64,000 nucleotides of DNA from Atopsyche davidsoni (GCA_022113835.1 JAILWY010000015.1:3978001-4042000); one strand, 5' to 3'. Positions 10,890-22,639 are shown, counted from the first letter of the stretch. Notes: generated by a model not told the origin, from the sequence alone. A program made the numbers and translations.

Positions 10890-13845
10890 CTACATGAATA
10901 CTATAAAATTTATATATGCATAATATACAGGGATGATTTTTTGTTTTAAATAAATAGTTGTTGTGATTTACTCACTAGATTTTATGATTCAATATTATGC
11001 TGTCTCGTATAGATCATTGCATATATATACAACTTGGAGTTATGGAAACAAATGGCGTTTGTATAGATCTACTGAAGACATTTTTTTCTGGTGTGACATT
11101 GAAAAACACTTTGTTTACTTCAAACGCAGGCTTTAATCTGCATGCACCTTGAATGCAAGTTGCACAGGACGATGACCCTAAGCCATAGCGAGAATATAAA
11201 ATTGCAGATTACCTGTTCTATACATTAAGCAGCACAGCAAGTGTGTCGTGCTGTTTGTGTGTCAAATTTGCATGAGAGTGCAGTTTGCAGTGAAAAGCAT
11301 GAGAAAAATGCATAATTTGTGGATTTATAAGCATTTTAGCGATACAGCACATTCATATCTAATATCCGATAAAAAGAAAGTCATATAACCTTATGCTATA
11401 AAATATGAATTGTAAGCTTTTATAAAATGAATTTAAAGTATGTAGCCATAAAAATGCTTTCACGTTATAATATTGGAATCAAAGATGATGTCTAAGATGG
11501 CAGATGTGTCATACATAGAAAATTTAGCAAACAGCATGCCAGTGACGTCGTAATTATATGCCCATATTTAATATTCTTGCATATTCTTTACTGACAACTT
11601 TTTCTTTAATTAACTTTTTATTCCACTTAAGAATAGAAAATATATTTGGGTGGACCACATTTACTTCTGGAGATTAGTTTGTTTGTATATTTGTGGATCT
11701 GCAATGGATTCTAGTAAAAAAATATTTTTGATCATCCTTTGTCGTTTTTAGTTCAAAAACTCACTATATAAATTTTTTTTATGTTAAATAAAATATATTT
11801 TTAAGTACTAACGGTATACTAAATAATCGTTAAATTAATTTCTCACACGGTCTTGCTTAAAGGCATGTAATGTCTTGATAAGTGGGGTTATAAAATATGG
11901 ATTGAACAATAACCTGTTACACCAACGTTATGAGTAATAAACGACCACACAAACATGTGAAATATCATTCTTCATTGGAGAACAAAAACTCTACTCCAGT
12001 ATAATAGTGATTAATGATATATGATCCGCACATGAAACGACGAGAAAAATCCTCATTTTTTTCCGAGCCACAGGTGGGATACAAATCAAACCTTACCTGA
12101 CCGTAACGTATCTAATTTGACCATCAGGGTTCATAAACTGATAAATAGATCATTAACATATTTAAAACTGATACTTGTTGCTAGATATTTTTATTCTCTT
12201 GATAATTAACTTCCATGTGATGATTGATTCCACAACAAAGCAGTATGAATAAAATAATATATTAATCATCGATTAATTTATTTTATTTATATATATAAGT
12301 ATATGTACTATATATAATATACCAAAATGTGTAAAATGAAAAAGCAACTGATAAATGCAGGCTGGGAGTGTACTTTTAAGAATCGATACGTAAAAAGTTT
12401 GATAAGTTAAATTATTTTGAAAATGACGCCAAAATTGCTTCATGGTTTTCATGAAGTCTAACGATTACATATCCAAAATAAGAAGTAAATAAAAAATAAA
12501 CATACACAATAAATGTAGAAATCCCATACTGTGAATCATACGATTAAAACTATTATTAAATCACACGCAAAAACGAATAGATTTAATTCATTCCACGATC
12601 ATGAGGAAGATGTAAAGAACATTCAATATATTTTTTACACAACATATTTTTTGCATCACAGTTTCTAATATTCACACGTTAGGTTTTTTTATAACATTTT
12701 TTTGCATTAGATATTTATAATGGTTAAAAGATTTTATTAGTGTTGATAATGTTGTAAATATTAACGCCAACCTTATAAGAAGCATACAAACATAATAAAT
12801 CACTTCAGTATATAATCGTTATTTGACAATCATTGGATCAGAATACCAATGAGTAGTATTTTTTGATCAATAATTTTTAATATACATACATTGTTCTAAA
12901 ACAATGGGATTTTCGTTTTGTAGAACTTTAAAAGTAAATAGTCTATATATGTACAATAAGTATAAATTATCCCTATACTTCTAAAAAATAAAGCGGGTAT
13001 TTTTTAAATAAATACGGGCCTGTATAACCGCGGCTCTGTTTTTAATCATCGGTTAACGTGAAACTAATTTAACTATAAACTATTTTAATGTATTTTTAAA
13101 TTGCTGAAATATTTAAAGATATCTGCAATAAGATTTAATGGTCTTTCTAATAATATAAATTATATTCTATTTCAAACTGAAACTATTAACTTTCTAAGGG
13201 AAAGATTTGTATAAGTGAATCAATCAAATTTTCAAATGTATTATACAACTCAATACAAATCTGAAATTAAAAAAATTTCAAGATATTTGTTATTAAAATA
13301 TGGAGTATTACAAATTCTAATTTCATAATAATAAATAAAGCAAACGATCATACATGCTTAACTGAATGTTCACAAAATTATTAAGATAAAATATATAACA
13401 CTAAGAACAAGATACCTGACAAATGGGCATCGAGACTTCTGGCACACTTTCCCTCTTTTTCAGCAATTCAAATCCGACGCCATATACCTTTTTTGGAGAT
13501 AAACTACGCCATTTTTTTTTACTTGAATATTTTTGGTACTGCAATCGATTTAAAAAGTTTTATTTTCTTACCCACTGCGAACTTTTTTGTTAAATTTGCA
13601 ATACTATTGCGAAATTCTGGAGGAGGAACTATTATATTCATTCGTGCAATATATGTATACAAATAAAATTATTGTAATCTATAAAACATGCCAATTGTTT
13701 GTGTATTTTAAATCATGGTTTTTATAAAAATTAAAACGCTTTTGACAATATAAAACATATCGCCGTAGATATCATTATATAAATATTTTTTTTCATATAT
13801 AAATTTGTCAGTACAGATAGAGAACTATAATGATATATGCAACAG
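10890..13845. other. About 3 kb of AT-rich DNA, no gene recognised
   Basis: Only short open frames. A pyrimidine tract ending in cag at about 13441-13463 (ccctctttttcag) would be a good plus-strand splice acceptor, followed by about 120 bases open in one frame. I could not identify an exon. Confidence 0.45.
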
Positions 13846-13951
<106 letters not shown>

Positions 13952-13954
13952 GAT

Positions 13955-15760
13955 TCGTTGATTTTTTTACGATAGATACCTTCGGACAAGGCACCCGAAG
14001 AAAAACTCAACCTTGTCTGAATCTCGGCATAGCTTATTAAGCATATCACCAGCAGCAGCAAATGATGCTGTTTTAATGTAGCAATAGCATGCAAGCAAGT
14101 TTTTTCGTGTAAATCTAAATCATTGCAACAATGTTACAAATAAAAGCATTTTCTTCACCATTAATCTATTATACAATTTCAATTAAATGCAGAGTTAATG
14201 TGGCGTTAAAAACGAGAGAGGTACGAATCGATGATTATATTTTATATGAAATTGAAATATAATACAACGCATCGCTTGCATAGTCCAGCGTTGATCAGAC
14301 CAATTGGGAATATTTAATATTTATATTTAATTAGTGTCTCACTTAGATATGGTGGGTTTTATCACATCAGAATCTGAGGGATCAACGCACAGTAAGTTGA
14401 GCATTATATTCCTTTTGAACATATTATCTACTGATATCTCGGAGTACACGAGGTATCGCTGACTCCATAAAGATGTTGCATCATTATTGCTGCCAACGTA
14501 TGAAAGAAATACGTTCAAATTACAATGGTAGTAAAAAATGCTGGCGGTTGATTTGGCATTGTTCTCCGGTAACATTACACCTGGCAGAGAAGCCTGAACG
14601 CCTTGCATTCCGAGCGATCGCATTAGCAAAGTCTAGACGTCATAACTTAAATTTGTTTTAACTGTTTATTTAAGTTTGGGCGACTTCGGTGAAGAATTTA
14701 ATCTAAACGGCCCCATTGTTGTGCTTGGCGATATTTTAAACGCATTGCAAGAGCATACTGTTTTTAAATGTCTCTGCATGTTGATTTCTGTATACAGATT
14801 TATCGAAATAATACCTTTGCTATGTTTGACTATAGCACTTTGATTAGTCGGCTAAGAGTATTACGAGTATTTTATGTTACTCAAAAAAGACTGCATGCAT
14901 TATCAATACCTGCTTTCTGATATGCGTTAAGTTAAATCTTTATAAAAGGGGAGAGAAGATACAATCGGTGGTTATCTTATCAGTATTATTTGATATTGCA
15001 TAAATTTACAAAAAAATGGAAATACGATTTTTTTTAAAATCACATTGTCATAATCATAAATACACTTAAATAATAATAATAATTCTTGATATACGTAGAG
15101 CATGAATAATTCAAATGTTTGCGAAATATATACGATTTTTTTTGGTCGTTTTATCGGTTTTATTTGGTTTTACGTAAATGGGCTGAAAAATGACGTGATA
15201 AGAATAAAAGATAAAATAATGCATAATACAAACTCAGTCCAGATATACATAAAATAATAGTAGGTTAAAATAGAAAATATTTGTGACACAAGTGGTCTTA
15301 GAAATGATTTTTTTTATAAATTAAATAAAATTAAAATATTCTAAAATATTACAGCACAAGAAGCCGCTTCTGTTGATCGGTCTGCCGGTATTATTTGATA
15401 TAACACAAATGGGCTGGATTAAACGGCTGTAATGTAAAACGTAATACTAATATAACTCCGCAAGTGAAATTGGTGAATTACGATCAAATTACTACAAACA
15501 AGCCGAAGGTAGCCGAAGCGTTACGGATTCGCCCGAACGAGCATCAAGCCATACGCATAGTTATTATATCGAATTAGAAATAATAGACTAGGAGAAAATC
15601 AATAAATTTGAAATATTATTTCTTCAATACAGAAAAGCGAAATTATTAAAGAGTACCAAAATACCTCTAATTTGATTAAATAAAGCACAATATTTTATTT
15701 TTTTCAAACTGCGATAAACTATACACTATCAATTCTCCGCCGTAAAAAAATAGACGTAGG
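13955..15760. other. No gene recognised
   Basis: The longest frame, 96 codons on the minus strand at 14339-14629, has no recognisable motif, and its codon use gives no support. The rest is AT-rich. Confidence 0.4.
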
Positions 15761-15769
15761 GATTTCCAT

Positions 15770-15995
15770 CACCGCTTCCCTCGCCCCGGGCGGACCAGTA
15801 TCACTACTCCCGCATGCCCAAGTTGGCGACACGGCCTCACAAGATCTGATACACGCCTGGGGGTGTGTTCACTCATTTCCTCGTTAAGTGTCAAGTCGTG
15901 TACGGAGACATGTGCAGGCACGTAATAGGCGATAGGCAATACCGGCGCGTGTGAAGCGACCTGGTCGATACTTGCTCCAGGCCTTTGGATTAGTC
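15770..15995. promoter_or_regulatory. GC-rich island, possible regulatory element
   Basis: A sharp rise in G+C (ctcgccccgggcgg, cctgggggtgtg, ccggcgcgtg) with many CpGs, flanked by AT-rich DNA. No open frame was recognised. It could be a conserved enhancer, an exon of an untranslated RNA or a decayed element. Confidence 0.3.
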
Positions 15996-16103
15996 CCTAT
16001 GAGCGATTTGAGTTTTGAGTAAGAAGATAAAATTTATTGTATTTAGTTCGACGGTTAAGCTGATGACTCTCGATCGAGAGTTCACCGATCGATCTGTCTA
16101 GGG

Positions 16104-16672
16104 CAGAGGTTCCCAAAGTGGTAAATATCCACCCCCAGAGGTCGATTTCGCCCTGCAAGGGGTCGATGACGGCGAAAAATAAAATTGGGGGTCCATGAAC
16201 TGTAAATGGAGGTCTACGAGAGTGGATCCCATTTAGGCAGGTCATTACTAAAATTTAGACATTTCGTAAATGTCATAATGCACCGAACACAGATTGTACC
16301 TATATACTTTGTGACGAATCGAAGCCCTGAAGCGTAGAAGTATTTTGTATGTTTTTAATTAATGTATTTAAGATATTTAAATGGAATCCCACCAAGTATT
16401 CTCTGTCAAAAATATTGATTTTCTGAATGTTACTATATTTGCATTTTGTGTGTTTTTAATTACTAAAGGTATAATTAACTTTACATGTATTTTAACTTTT
16501 TCATTTTTAAACCCACTGTACAGTAAACCCTATTAAAGTGAGTTGTTCTACATAAAATGTCAAAAATATGTTTGTTGATGATGAATTTGTAAAAATTCAA
16601 TATTAGCAAGTCGACGAAAAACAGGAAAACTAGACAAGGGGTCGGCGGGATAAAATAGTTTAGGAAACTAAG
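16104..16672 (+). mobile_element. hAT-type MITE, copy 2, with 8-bp target duplication
   Basis: The element starts CAGAGGTTCCCAAAGTGG and ends with the imperfect inverse TTTAGGAAACTAAG. It is bounded by the exact octamer GTCTAGGG at 16096-16103 and 16673-16680. An 8-bp duplication and a CAGAGG-type end are what hAT insertions leave. At 569 bp it has no transposase and must have been mobilised in trans. An inner block (about 16381-16430) is shared with 59020-59070. Confidence 0.85.
16515..16546 (+). mobile_element. Pogo/Tigger-like terminus fragment inside the hAT MITE
   Basis: TACAGTAAACCCTATTAAAG resembles the TA-flanked CAGTAAACCCTCCTA end at 37581. It is a short match and may be an inserted remnant. 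Confidence 0.3.
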
Positions 16673-16684
16673 GTCTAGGGCCTA

Positions 16685-16734
16685 GAACACTTGCTTAGAC
16701 TCTAGGCAAGTGTTCTTGCCTAGAGTCTAAGCAA
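16685..16734. other. Nested perfect inverted repeats (19-bp and 10-bp arms)
   Basis: TTGCTTAGACTCTAGGCAA (16691-16709) and its exact inverse (16716-16734) flank a 6-base spacer. A second perfect pair, GAACACTTGC/GCAAGTGTTC, overlaps it. Together with TCTAGG-G-CCTAGA just upstream this makes a short region able to fold in alternative ways. It lies directly beside the hAT MITE. Confidence 0.9.
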
Positions 16735-16739
16735 CTTCA

Positions 16740-17080
16740 ACAACTAAAGTATTTATTTTATGTTGTTATTTTTAGTATCTACATAATAGCTGCTTGGTTT
16801 GCTCATCATTGCTTGAGATGATAAAAAATATTTATTCATAAAAATAAGCAAAATTATATTTATTTAACGTGTATGATTGCTCGAGTACTTGTGCTATAAT
16901 ATAACTATAAATATTTATAGTGTCATGTAGTAAATATATTTTTTTATAATTTTGTACGTGAATGTATATTTTTATAAAAACAAATAATATTTAATCTATA
17001 TAAGTCGTAATTTATTTCTCTATATAATACATATATTAAGGAATTACTTACCGAGACCGAACAATGTACTATAATATACA
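16740..17080. other. AT-rich stretch, nothing recognised
   Basis: Only an isolated donor-like GGTCTCG/GTAAGTAA on the minus strand at 17052 was noticed. Confidence 0.4.
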
Positions 17081-17083
17081 TTT

Positions 17084-17288
17084 AACCCTTCTAAAACGCG
17101 GTATTCTTATAACACAACATTGCACGAACTAATTGGCTTAAGATGAATCAGTTATTAAGTTTAAATTTCTTTTTTTTAATAATTTCAAAATTCAATGATA
17201 ATAAATACTATAAACCTGGTTTATATGTATTAGCTTTATTTTGAGTCTCTTATAGCGCGGTTTCCATTAATCGCGTTAAAGAAGGGTT
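17084..17288. mobile_element. Pogo-like MITE, about 205 bp
   Basis: The left end AACCCTTCTAAAACGCG and the inverse of the right end AACCCTTCTTTAACGCG agree at 15 of 17 positions. The interior includes the family motif gcgcggtttccattaa. Related ends occur at 37581 (CAGTAAACCCTCCTACAACG) and 22545-22615. CAGT-starting, TA-flanked elements of this look belong to the pogo/Tigger branch of Tc1/mariner; that assignment is by resemblance only. Confidence 0.55.
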
Positions 17289-17294
17289 GTATGT

Positions 17295-17302
17295 ATGTAC
17301 GT
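17295..17302 (+). repeat. Left target-site duplication ATGTACGT
   Basis: Exact octamer repeated at 19503-19510, bounding the 2,200-bp element. Confidence 0.9.
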
Positions 17303-19502
17303 TAGGGTGTCCCTTATATGACCAAAAAAAATTTTTTTTCAAATTTCGAAATGCATACCCTCTACATTTTTTACTAATGCTATAAGATACTCAAATATAA
17401 AATTTCATCTTTCTAGAAAAATTGCAACTAGTGCCGACCGAGCTTCAAAGTTTAGTAAAAAACGTGTTTTGTCTTGATATTTCGGTCTGGTATAAAATCA
17501 TTATAAATGCAATAAATAAGGTGAATAATAGTAAAAATTAAATTAAATGAACATTAATCTTTAATCAAAAACATAAAGTAATAACAATCAGTCAGGGTAA
17601 CTTTTTTATAGAGTTGTTTTTTTACAGTCCGGATACAATTTTCTATGTTCCTGGACACAGCGCAGCAAGAACTGTTTTTGTTCTTCTTCAGCCGCGATAA
17701 GTCCGTTAAAATCTTGCATCATTTTAACAGCCCTTTCAGCAGTATCATTCACAACCCTCAAATAACTTATTTTTCTTTTAGCTTCCACAAAAGCACTATT
17801 ATTATTCCAAGAAGATACATCTTCCTTTAGAAAACTGTCGTCGATCTGCAGTCGTGATAAAAATTGTTTGCTCTTTTCCGATACGAAATCATCCAGTGTT
17901 TTACAAACATAAGCAAACATCTTGTAGAGTCTTTTTGTCCTTCGCAGTTATTCTGCATTGTGACTGAAGTAAACACATTTTTAAAGAATAGATCGCTCTC
18001 GCCATCCAGCGTGCCTGATGCATGGCTTTGGGGGGGCTTAGTTTTAATTTTTCCTCTGAGTCTCCTCCCAAAAATATTACGCACAGTTCGACCAATTTGC
18101 GGTAGTCATCTCTTACATAACCTTTGTCTAATTCTGCCTTATAAAATATTAAAAAAGCTTGAATGTCTGTCTCGGCAACACGTTGTTTTACGAAATTAAG
18201 AGATGGTTCAATGTTACTAGCGTCGATGTTTTTCCAATTTTCTCTGAACTTTTTAAACATTGGAGTATCTGGGCTACTAGTAATTTACTTAATTTTGCTT
18301 TCAAAGACAGCTTTTAGGACCAATTCATAAACATGATGACGACAGACGAGCAGCAATTCTCTTCCTAAAGTTTCTCCAAAATAGCACAAGCTCCATTGAA
18401 ACGGCCAGTATTGAAAGCTGTTGTGTCGCAGCACATTATTTGTACTTTATCGTGAAGGTTCTAGTCAAAGAGAGCTGTTGAGACAGCCTTAGCTTGATGT
18501 TTTTCAGAAGAATGTTCTAGTTTTGGCACTGCAAGAAGCTGTTCCTTATCGTCAAACGAAGCAATAACTGGCAAGCGTTCTTCTTTAGAACTTCGTACAT
18601 CTAACCCGGGTAATAGTTTTCCATCCCAATGGACTGTGACTACGTCGGGTACATTACTTCCAAAGAAGTCAGATTTTATTGCTTCTGCCCTTGATTTTCT
18701 AGTTTCAGCAGCTAGTGGTTATCTTTGTCTTACAACCCTTTCCTCTTCTTCCAATCGTCGTTGTTTAGATCTATCTTCTTTTTCCGACAATTTTTTATCA
18801 ACACCACCTAAGCATCCTGGTCGATCTGGCTCTCTCTGTTTCATTAAAAATAATTTATCTTACTCTATTTTCATTCTCTCAAAAGCATCAGCATGTGCAA
18901 TATCAAACAAATTATCAAGATCAATTTTGAAATTGTTCTCACGGCTCTTGAACGTAACCTGAGTTTTCTTACAATTTTTTTTGCAACTCTCTCCAAACAT
19001 GATATAAATCAACAAGTTTCTTCACGCAGTTAGGATATGCCCTTGTTGGAATTCTTGCTTTTTCCCAATATATGATGCACTCCCTAATCACAAGATTTGC
19101 ACTTTCACTAACAATCAGTTTAACCTCGCGAATATTGTAAAATAGGACCGAGGGAATTTGTCGATTAGATGGTAATTTTGCACCATTTATTTGATATCTA
19201 CGGTTTGCCTAGGAAATTATTTTGTTTATCACTCCGTAATTCCACCGACATGTTAACGCACTAAGCAATGGAGCACTACTAATCTCAAAAATCACGTATG
19301 AAATGACAAATAAAACATGTAGTTACAAGTCACAGCGCAGTACTTACGCAACTTGTATGGACAAGTTAAAATCGCAAGTCGGCACGGGTTACCGTTTATA
19401 AATCGAACTAATATTTTTTTCTAGACAATATAGGATTATTACTAAACTTTTAAGAAGGTATGCGTAAAAAAATATTGAACTTGAATTTTAAGGGACACCC
19501 TA
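17303..19502 (-). mobile_element. hAT-like DNA transposon, full length (2,200 bp), decayed
   Basis: Both ends carry the perfect 14-bp terminal inverted repeat TAGGGTGTCCCTTA. The element is bounded by the exact 8-bp duplication ATGTACGT. Further in, GCATACC motifs also appear inverted near both ends. The interior holds one transposase-like gene on the minus strand (see the next entry). Target-site length, end sequence (TAGGG type) and motif order all agree with the hAT superfamily. It inserted 7 bp from the end of the pogo-like MITE. The intact ends and duplication indicate insertion as a unit; the ORF has since decayed. Confidence 0.88.
17606..19251 (-). pseudogene. Decayed hAT-like transposase
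   Basis: Reading the minus strand across frames gives a continuous protein of a family I recognise from many arthropod genomes as anonymous transposon proteins. In order: LPSNRQIPSVLFYNIREVK and WEKARIPTRAY near the N-terminus, a DNLFDIAHADAFERMKIE block, VTVHWDGKLLPG (Asp at 18623-18625), QIMCCDTTAFNTG (Asp at 18425-18427), then LLLVCRHHVYELV, later AMHQARWMARAIYSLKM, and finally NDTAERAVKMMQDFNG. Asp, Asp-plus-N, C-x-x-H and R-W in this order parallels hAT transposases. At least four in-frame stops and three frameshifts (near 18,970, 18,376 and 17,925) destroy it. The first Met is uncertain because a stop or intron separates it from the conserved part. Confidence 0.85.
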
Positions 19503-19510
19503 ATGTACGT
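19503..19510 (+). repeat. Right target-site duplication ATGTACGT
   Basis: Exact partner of 17295-17302. Confidence 0.9.
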
Positions 19511-19547
19511 ATATTTCATCAACTGCATTGAATGGAAGTTACAGTGT

Positions 19548-19575
19548 CACTCACCTGTAAAAAAAAGAAATAAAC
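19548..19575 (-). other. Candidate recursive (ratchet) splice site, minus strand
   Basis: On the minus strand TTTCTTTTTTTTACAG runs directly into GTGAGTG (junction 19555/19554). A strong polypyrimidine acceptor fused to a strong donor with no exon between is the textbook shape of the ratcheting points in long insect introns. It lies just outside the hAT-like element. No transcript is known, so this stays a prediction. Confidence 0.35.
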
Positions 19576-19599
19576 ATTAATAATATGATTTAATATGCA

Positions 19600-21230
19600 A
19601 GTAATTATTTATAGTTTTAAAATTTTTTAAATAATTTACACAACTATTTTCTACCACACCGAAACAAAGTCTCAAACCAATAACACCATATTGATATTCA
19701 CGAGTTAAAAGTACTTGGTTTAAACTAGCAAAAATATACGAATATCACGCAATTGAATATTAAAAGTCAGGCAATGCTTAATTAGACGAAAATACTGCAC
19801 TGATTAGTTTGCTTCTAGTGTGTAAAATATATCATCGGTATCATTAGTCTAAAGAAGACCTGAATGGAAAAAATATTTACAAACACAAAGGAGTTCAAAT
19901 TAATAAACAAAAGCATAAAAAAATAGTTGTGAGGAAATAAATCAACACTATGCCTTTAACAAGCAGTGGAGAGGCACAGACGAGTGATATTATCAATTTT
20001 AAGAACATCGATAAAAAAAAGGTAAGGCCATTGCAGATATTGATTCTCTTTCAGTTAAGAGGATCCTCGGTTGAATGCTCTACAGACAATTGCACATTTT
20101 GGCACCATTTTGAAAATAATCACGATGACGCATCCTCATGCGATTGAAAAGTGGATCGCACAACATCCGGTTCAAATCCCAGCTGGTAACACACGCTAGC
20201 AAAACAGCTGTTAACACATATTGTACTTCGTTTTTTGCTGCAGACCGACAGCCTGATTGTAAATGCAGTATTTTTATTTATTTAATAAGCAAAAAAAAAA
20301 TTCATTCAATCAATAATACTCAGTTGTTAAAAATGTTTTATTCCGTTCAAACCGTAATAAAGTGGCTCGTTATTGTTGCAAAAAAATTAAACCAGATACC
20401 CAATTAGTATTAGGTTTAATATATAAATATACTGATTACTTGAATATTCGATTAAGCGTGCGTTTTTGAGTAAAATGTTTATTCTTCTGTGCTTTTTATC
20501 AATACAGAGATTATAATAAATGACATTATTGTATTGTGCACATATGCACATTTATTTTATAATACCAACCAAAACATTATCTAACACAGTTGAAATTATT
20601 CATTACAATTTTTCAATCCGAATAAATCGATTATATATACATATATATATTTTTTTTTTTTTTTCAAAATACCCATTATTGAATGAGGTCAATAAATATA
20701 ATGACGTGTTTTGCAAACAAACATTGTTTTTTTTTTCTTTGATAAAAATTCGTACCACTATTTAATGCATTTATTTAAAAAATGTTCAATAAATGATTGT
20801 TGCCTTTGTGCAGACGTACGATTGTTAAATATTCACAAGATTATACATTATATATCTTTCAGTTACAAATGTGCGTACTTATTGACGTCTTTGAAGCGCC
20901 CGAAGGAAGAGGAGGGCGATAAGGACGGCTGAGTCAACATTCTGAGTTGAATGGGCGAGTGTTTTTCATCGAGGAATGCGAGTCACGTGTCCTTCGCTCC
21001 ATCGACAATATTGCAGCACTCGAAGGAGATTTCGTCGCCACTGAATCGGGAATCGCAGCATTGAGGACTACTACGCAAATAGTACAAAAAAACCGATTTA
21101 ATTCATTATGATCCAGTTCCCCGTGAGTGGGCTGGGAATTCTTTCGATTTTACACGTTGGAATCCAGCGGTGTTTTAAGAGTAGAAAATCAATTCGCACA
21201 CATTATTTTATTTTACGTTTTGAAATCTAG
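19600..21230. other. No gene recognised
   Basis: A 65-codon frame at 19950-20147 begins MPLTSSGEAQTS. It has a donor-like AAAAAAG/GTAAGG and an acceptor-like ctctttcag only 33 bases apart, too close for an intron, and no homology is recognised. A GC-richer block at about 20880-21060 is unclassified. The remainder is AT-rich with a T(16) run near 20650. Confidence 0.4.
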
Positions 21231-21240
21231 CGGTGCTGTC

Positions 21241-21750
21241 TACTTGCTGGTTTCATAAGTACTGAGCCTCACCGCCCGATGGTGCTAGTATCGCAAGAGA
21301 GATTTACTATCGTGTAGTACATTCTCGTAGACGGCTACTGTCAATTCGACGTCGAATTGCAGAAAAAAAGTGCTCTTCCACCATGACAACGCACCGGCTC
21401 ACACCTAACTACTAACGCCACGGCCAAATTGGCTGAATTTCACTACGAACTGCTCCCCCATCCTCCGTATTCTGCAAATTTGGCACCGTGCGATTTTTTT
21501 TTGTTTCCAAACATGAAAAATTCTCTCGCCGGGCAGAAATTTAACTCGAATGAGGAGATCATCGCCGCCACGGAGGCCTACTTTGGAGACCTCGAGAAAA
21601 CGTATTTTTCAGATGGGTAAAAGAAGTTGGAGCATCGCTGGGTCAAGTGTATCGAGCTAAAAGGAGACTATTTTGAGAAATAAATCACCACTTTTTTAAA
21701 ATTTTCGTTTTTCTTTTGTAGGCTAAGTACTTATCGGACCGCCCTCATAT
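21241..21750 (+). mobile_element. Internally deleted mariner element
   Basis: The right end reads ctaagtacttatcggaccgccctc, and an imperfect inverse (cataagtactgagcctcacc) marks the left end. Inside, the leader joins directly to the C-terminal half of a mariner transposase: KVLFHHDNAPAH (second catalytic Asp, 21385-21387) and LLPHPPYSANLAPCDFFL (third Asp of the DD34D triad, 21492-21494), then NEEIIAATEAYF. The two Asp codons are 107 bases apart, not 105, and a stop lies between them, so it is frameshifted. The N-terminal DNA-binding region and first Asp are missing. Confidence 0.88.
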
Positions 21751-21754
21751 ATAC

Positions 21755-22165
21755 AAGCTAAAGATTGGAGATACATAACATTGATATGCAAAACCTATGA
21801 AAATAAATATCTTTACTTGTATTAAACCAAGAAATATTTTATATATTAAAGTACTAAGGTGTAGAAAATGATAAGCATGGGAATTAACAAGTAGTCAAGT
21901 AGGTAGAAAACACGTTTATCAAACGCTCCATTCATTCATACGTATCTTACGTAGCAGTGCCTACGTCGTCATTTTTACGTGACAGCCTGAGTTCTGACTT
22001 AAATATTTGATCTAACAGTAATGGATAATTTTGTTCCGGTGCTGAAGATCACAATAGTAAAAATGGCATTTTTACTACGCAATTTACACAATAACGGAGA
22101 CAATATGCATGCGGTATATTTCATTAACACGACGCAGGGTTAAAGTGGGTGCCTGAGAACAAGAG
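21755..22165. other. AT-rich stretch, nothing recognised
   Basis: No structure was seen other than the edge of the following GC-rich island. Confidence 0.4.
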
Positions 22166-22169
22166 TGAT

Positions 22170-22330
22170 TCTGACGTGCCCGCAAAGTAACTCCTTAATA
22201 ACGGGGTCCCGGGGTCTAATTGCACTTAAGACGGTTCTCGCATTTCATTGGGCGATACAGACCCCGGCGTGGGTCGCGGTAATGCGGCACGACGGTTGCG
22301 CGGGGGTTAACTCACTAACTGTATAGTTAC
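22170..22330. promoter_or_regulatory. GC-rich island, possible conserved enhancer
   Basis: About 160 bases with many CpG and CCCCGG/CCCCGGCG motifs. TCTAATTGCACTTAAG combines a homeodomain TAATTG core with an NK2-like CACTTAAG. AT-rich flanks make it stand out. There is no open frame. Inference from composition and motifs only. Confidence 0.3.
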
Positions 22331-22544
22331 TCGAGGGTTACATAAAGAAAACTTTCTGCCTGTTTCGCTATTATACTAACTGATGGGAAGATTTTAACAA
22401 TATCTACTTATACTCAAATACCCCGCTTATAGGGTTATACGCACGAAACAAAGTTATCCAAATATTCAGCGTTACGTAATCAGCACATACGAAAACAAAC
22501 ATATACCGATACCCAAATGGCTAGAAGATTAATATATGTATTAT

Positions 22545-22615
22545 AATTTTATATGGAAACCGCCCAGAAGTAAGGAAACCGTGCTATAAGAGTACCGGCT
22601 TATAAGAGGATCAAA
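22545..22615 (+). mobile_element. Pogo-like MITE fragment
   Basis: gaaaccgtgctataagagta and cggcttataagagg resemble the motif gcgcggtttccattaatcgc of the 17084-17288 element. It is a partial and diverged copy. Confidence 0.35.
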
Positions 22616-22639
22616 CGTTGTATTATTATTAACTGTATT

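Noticed and set aside
14339..14629. 96-codon minus-strand frame
   Set aside because: No motif was recognised, and frames of this length occur by chance on both strands of such DNA.
19950..20147. 65-codon frame with donor- and acceptor-like signals
   Set aside because: The implied intron is only 33 bases, below workable size. The peptide is unrecognised and AT-driven.
20150..20200. B-box-like ggttcaaatcccagc, possible tRNA
   Set aside because: No A box at the right distance and no cloverleaf could be drawn.
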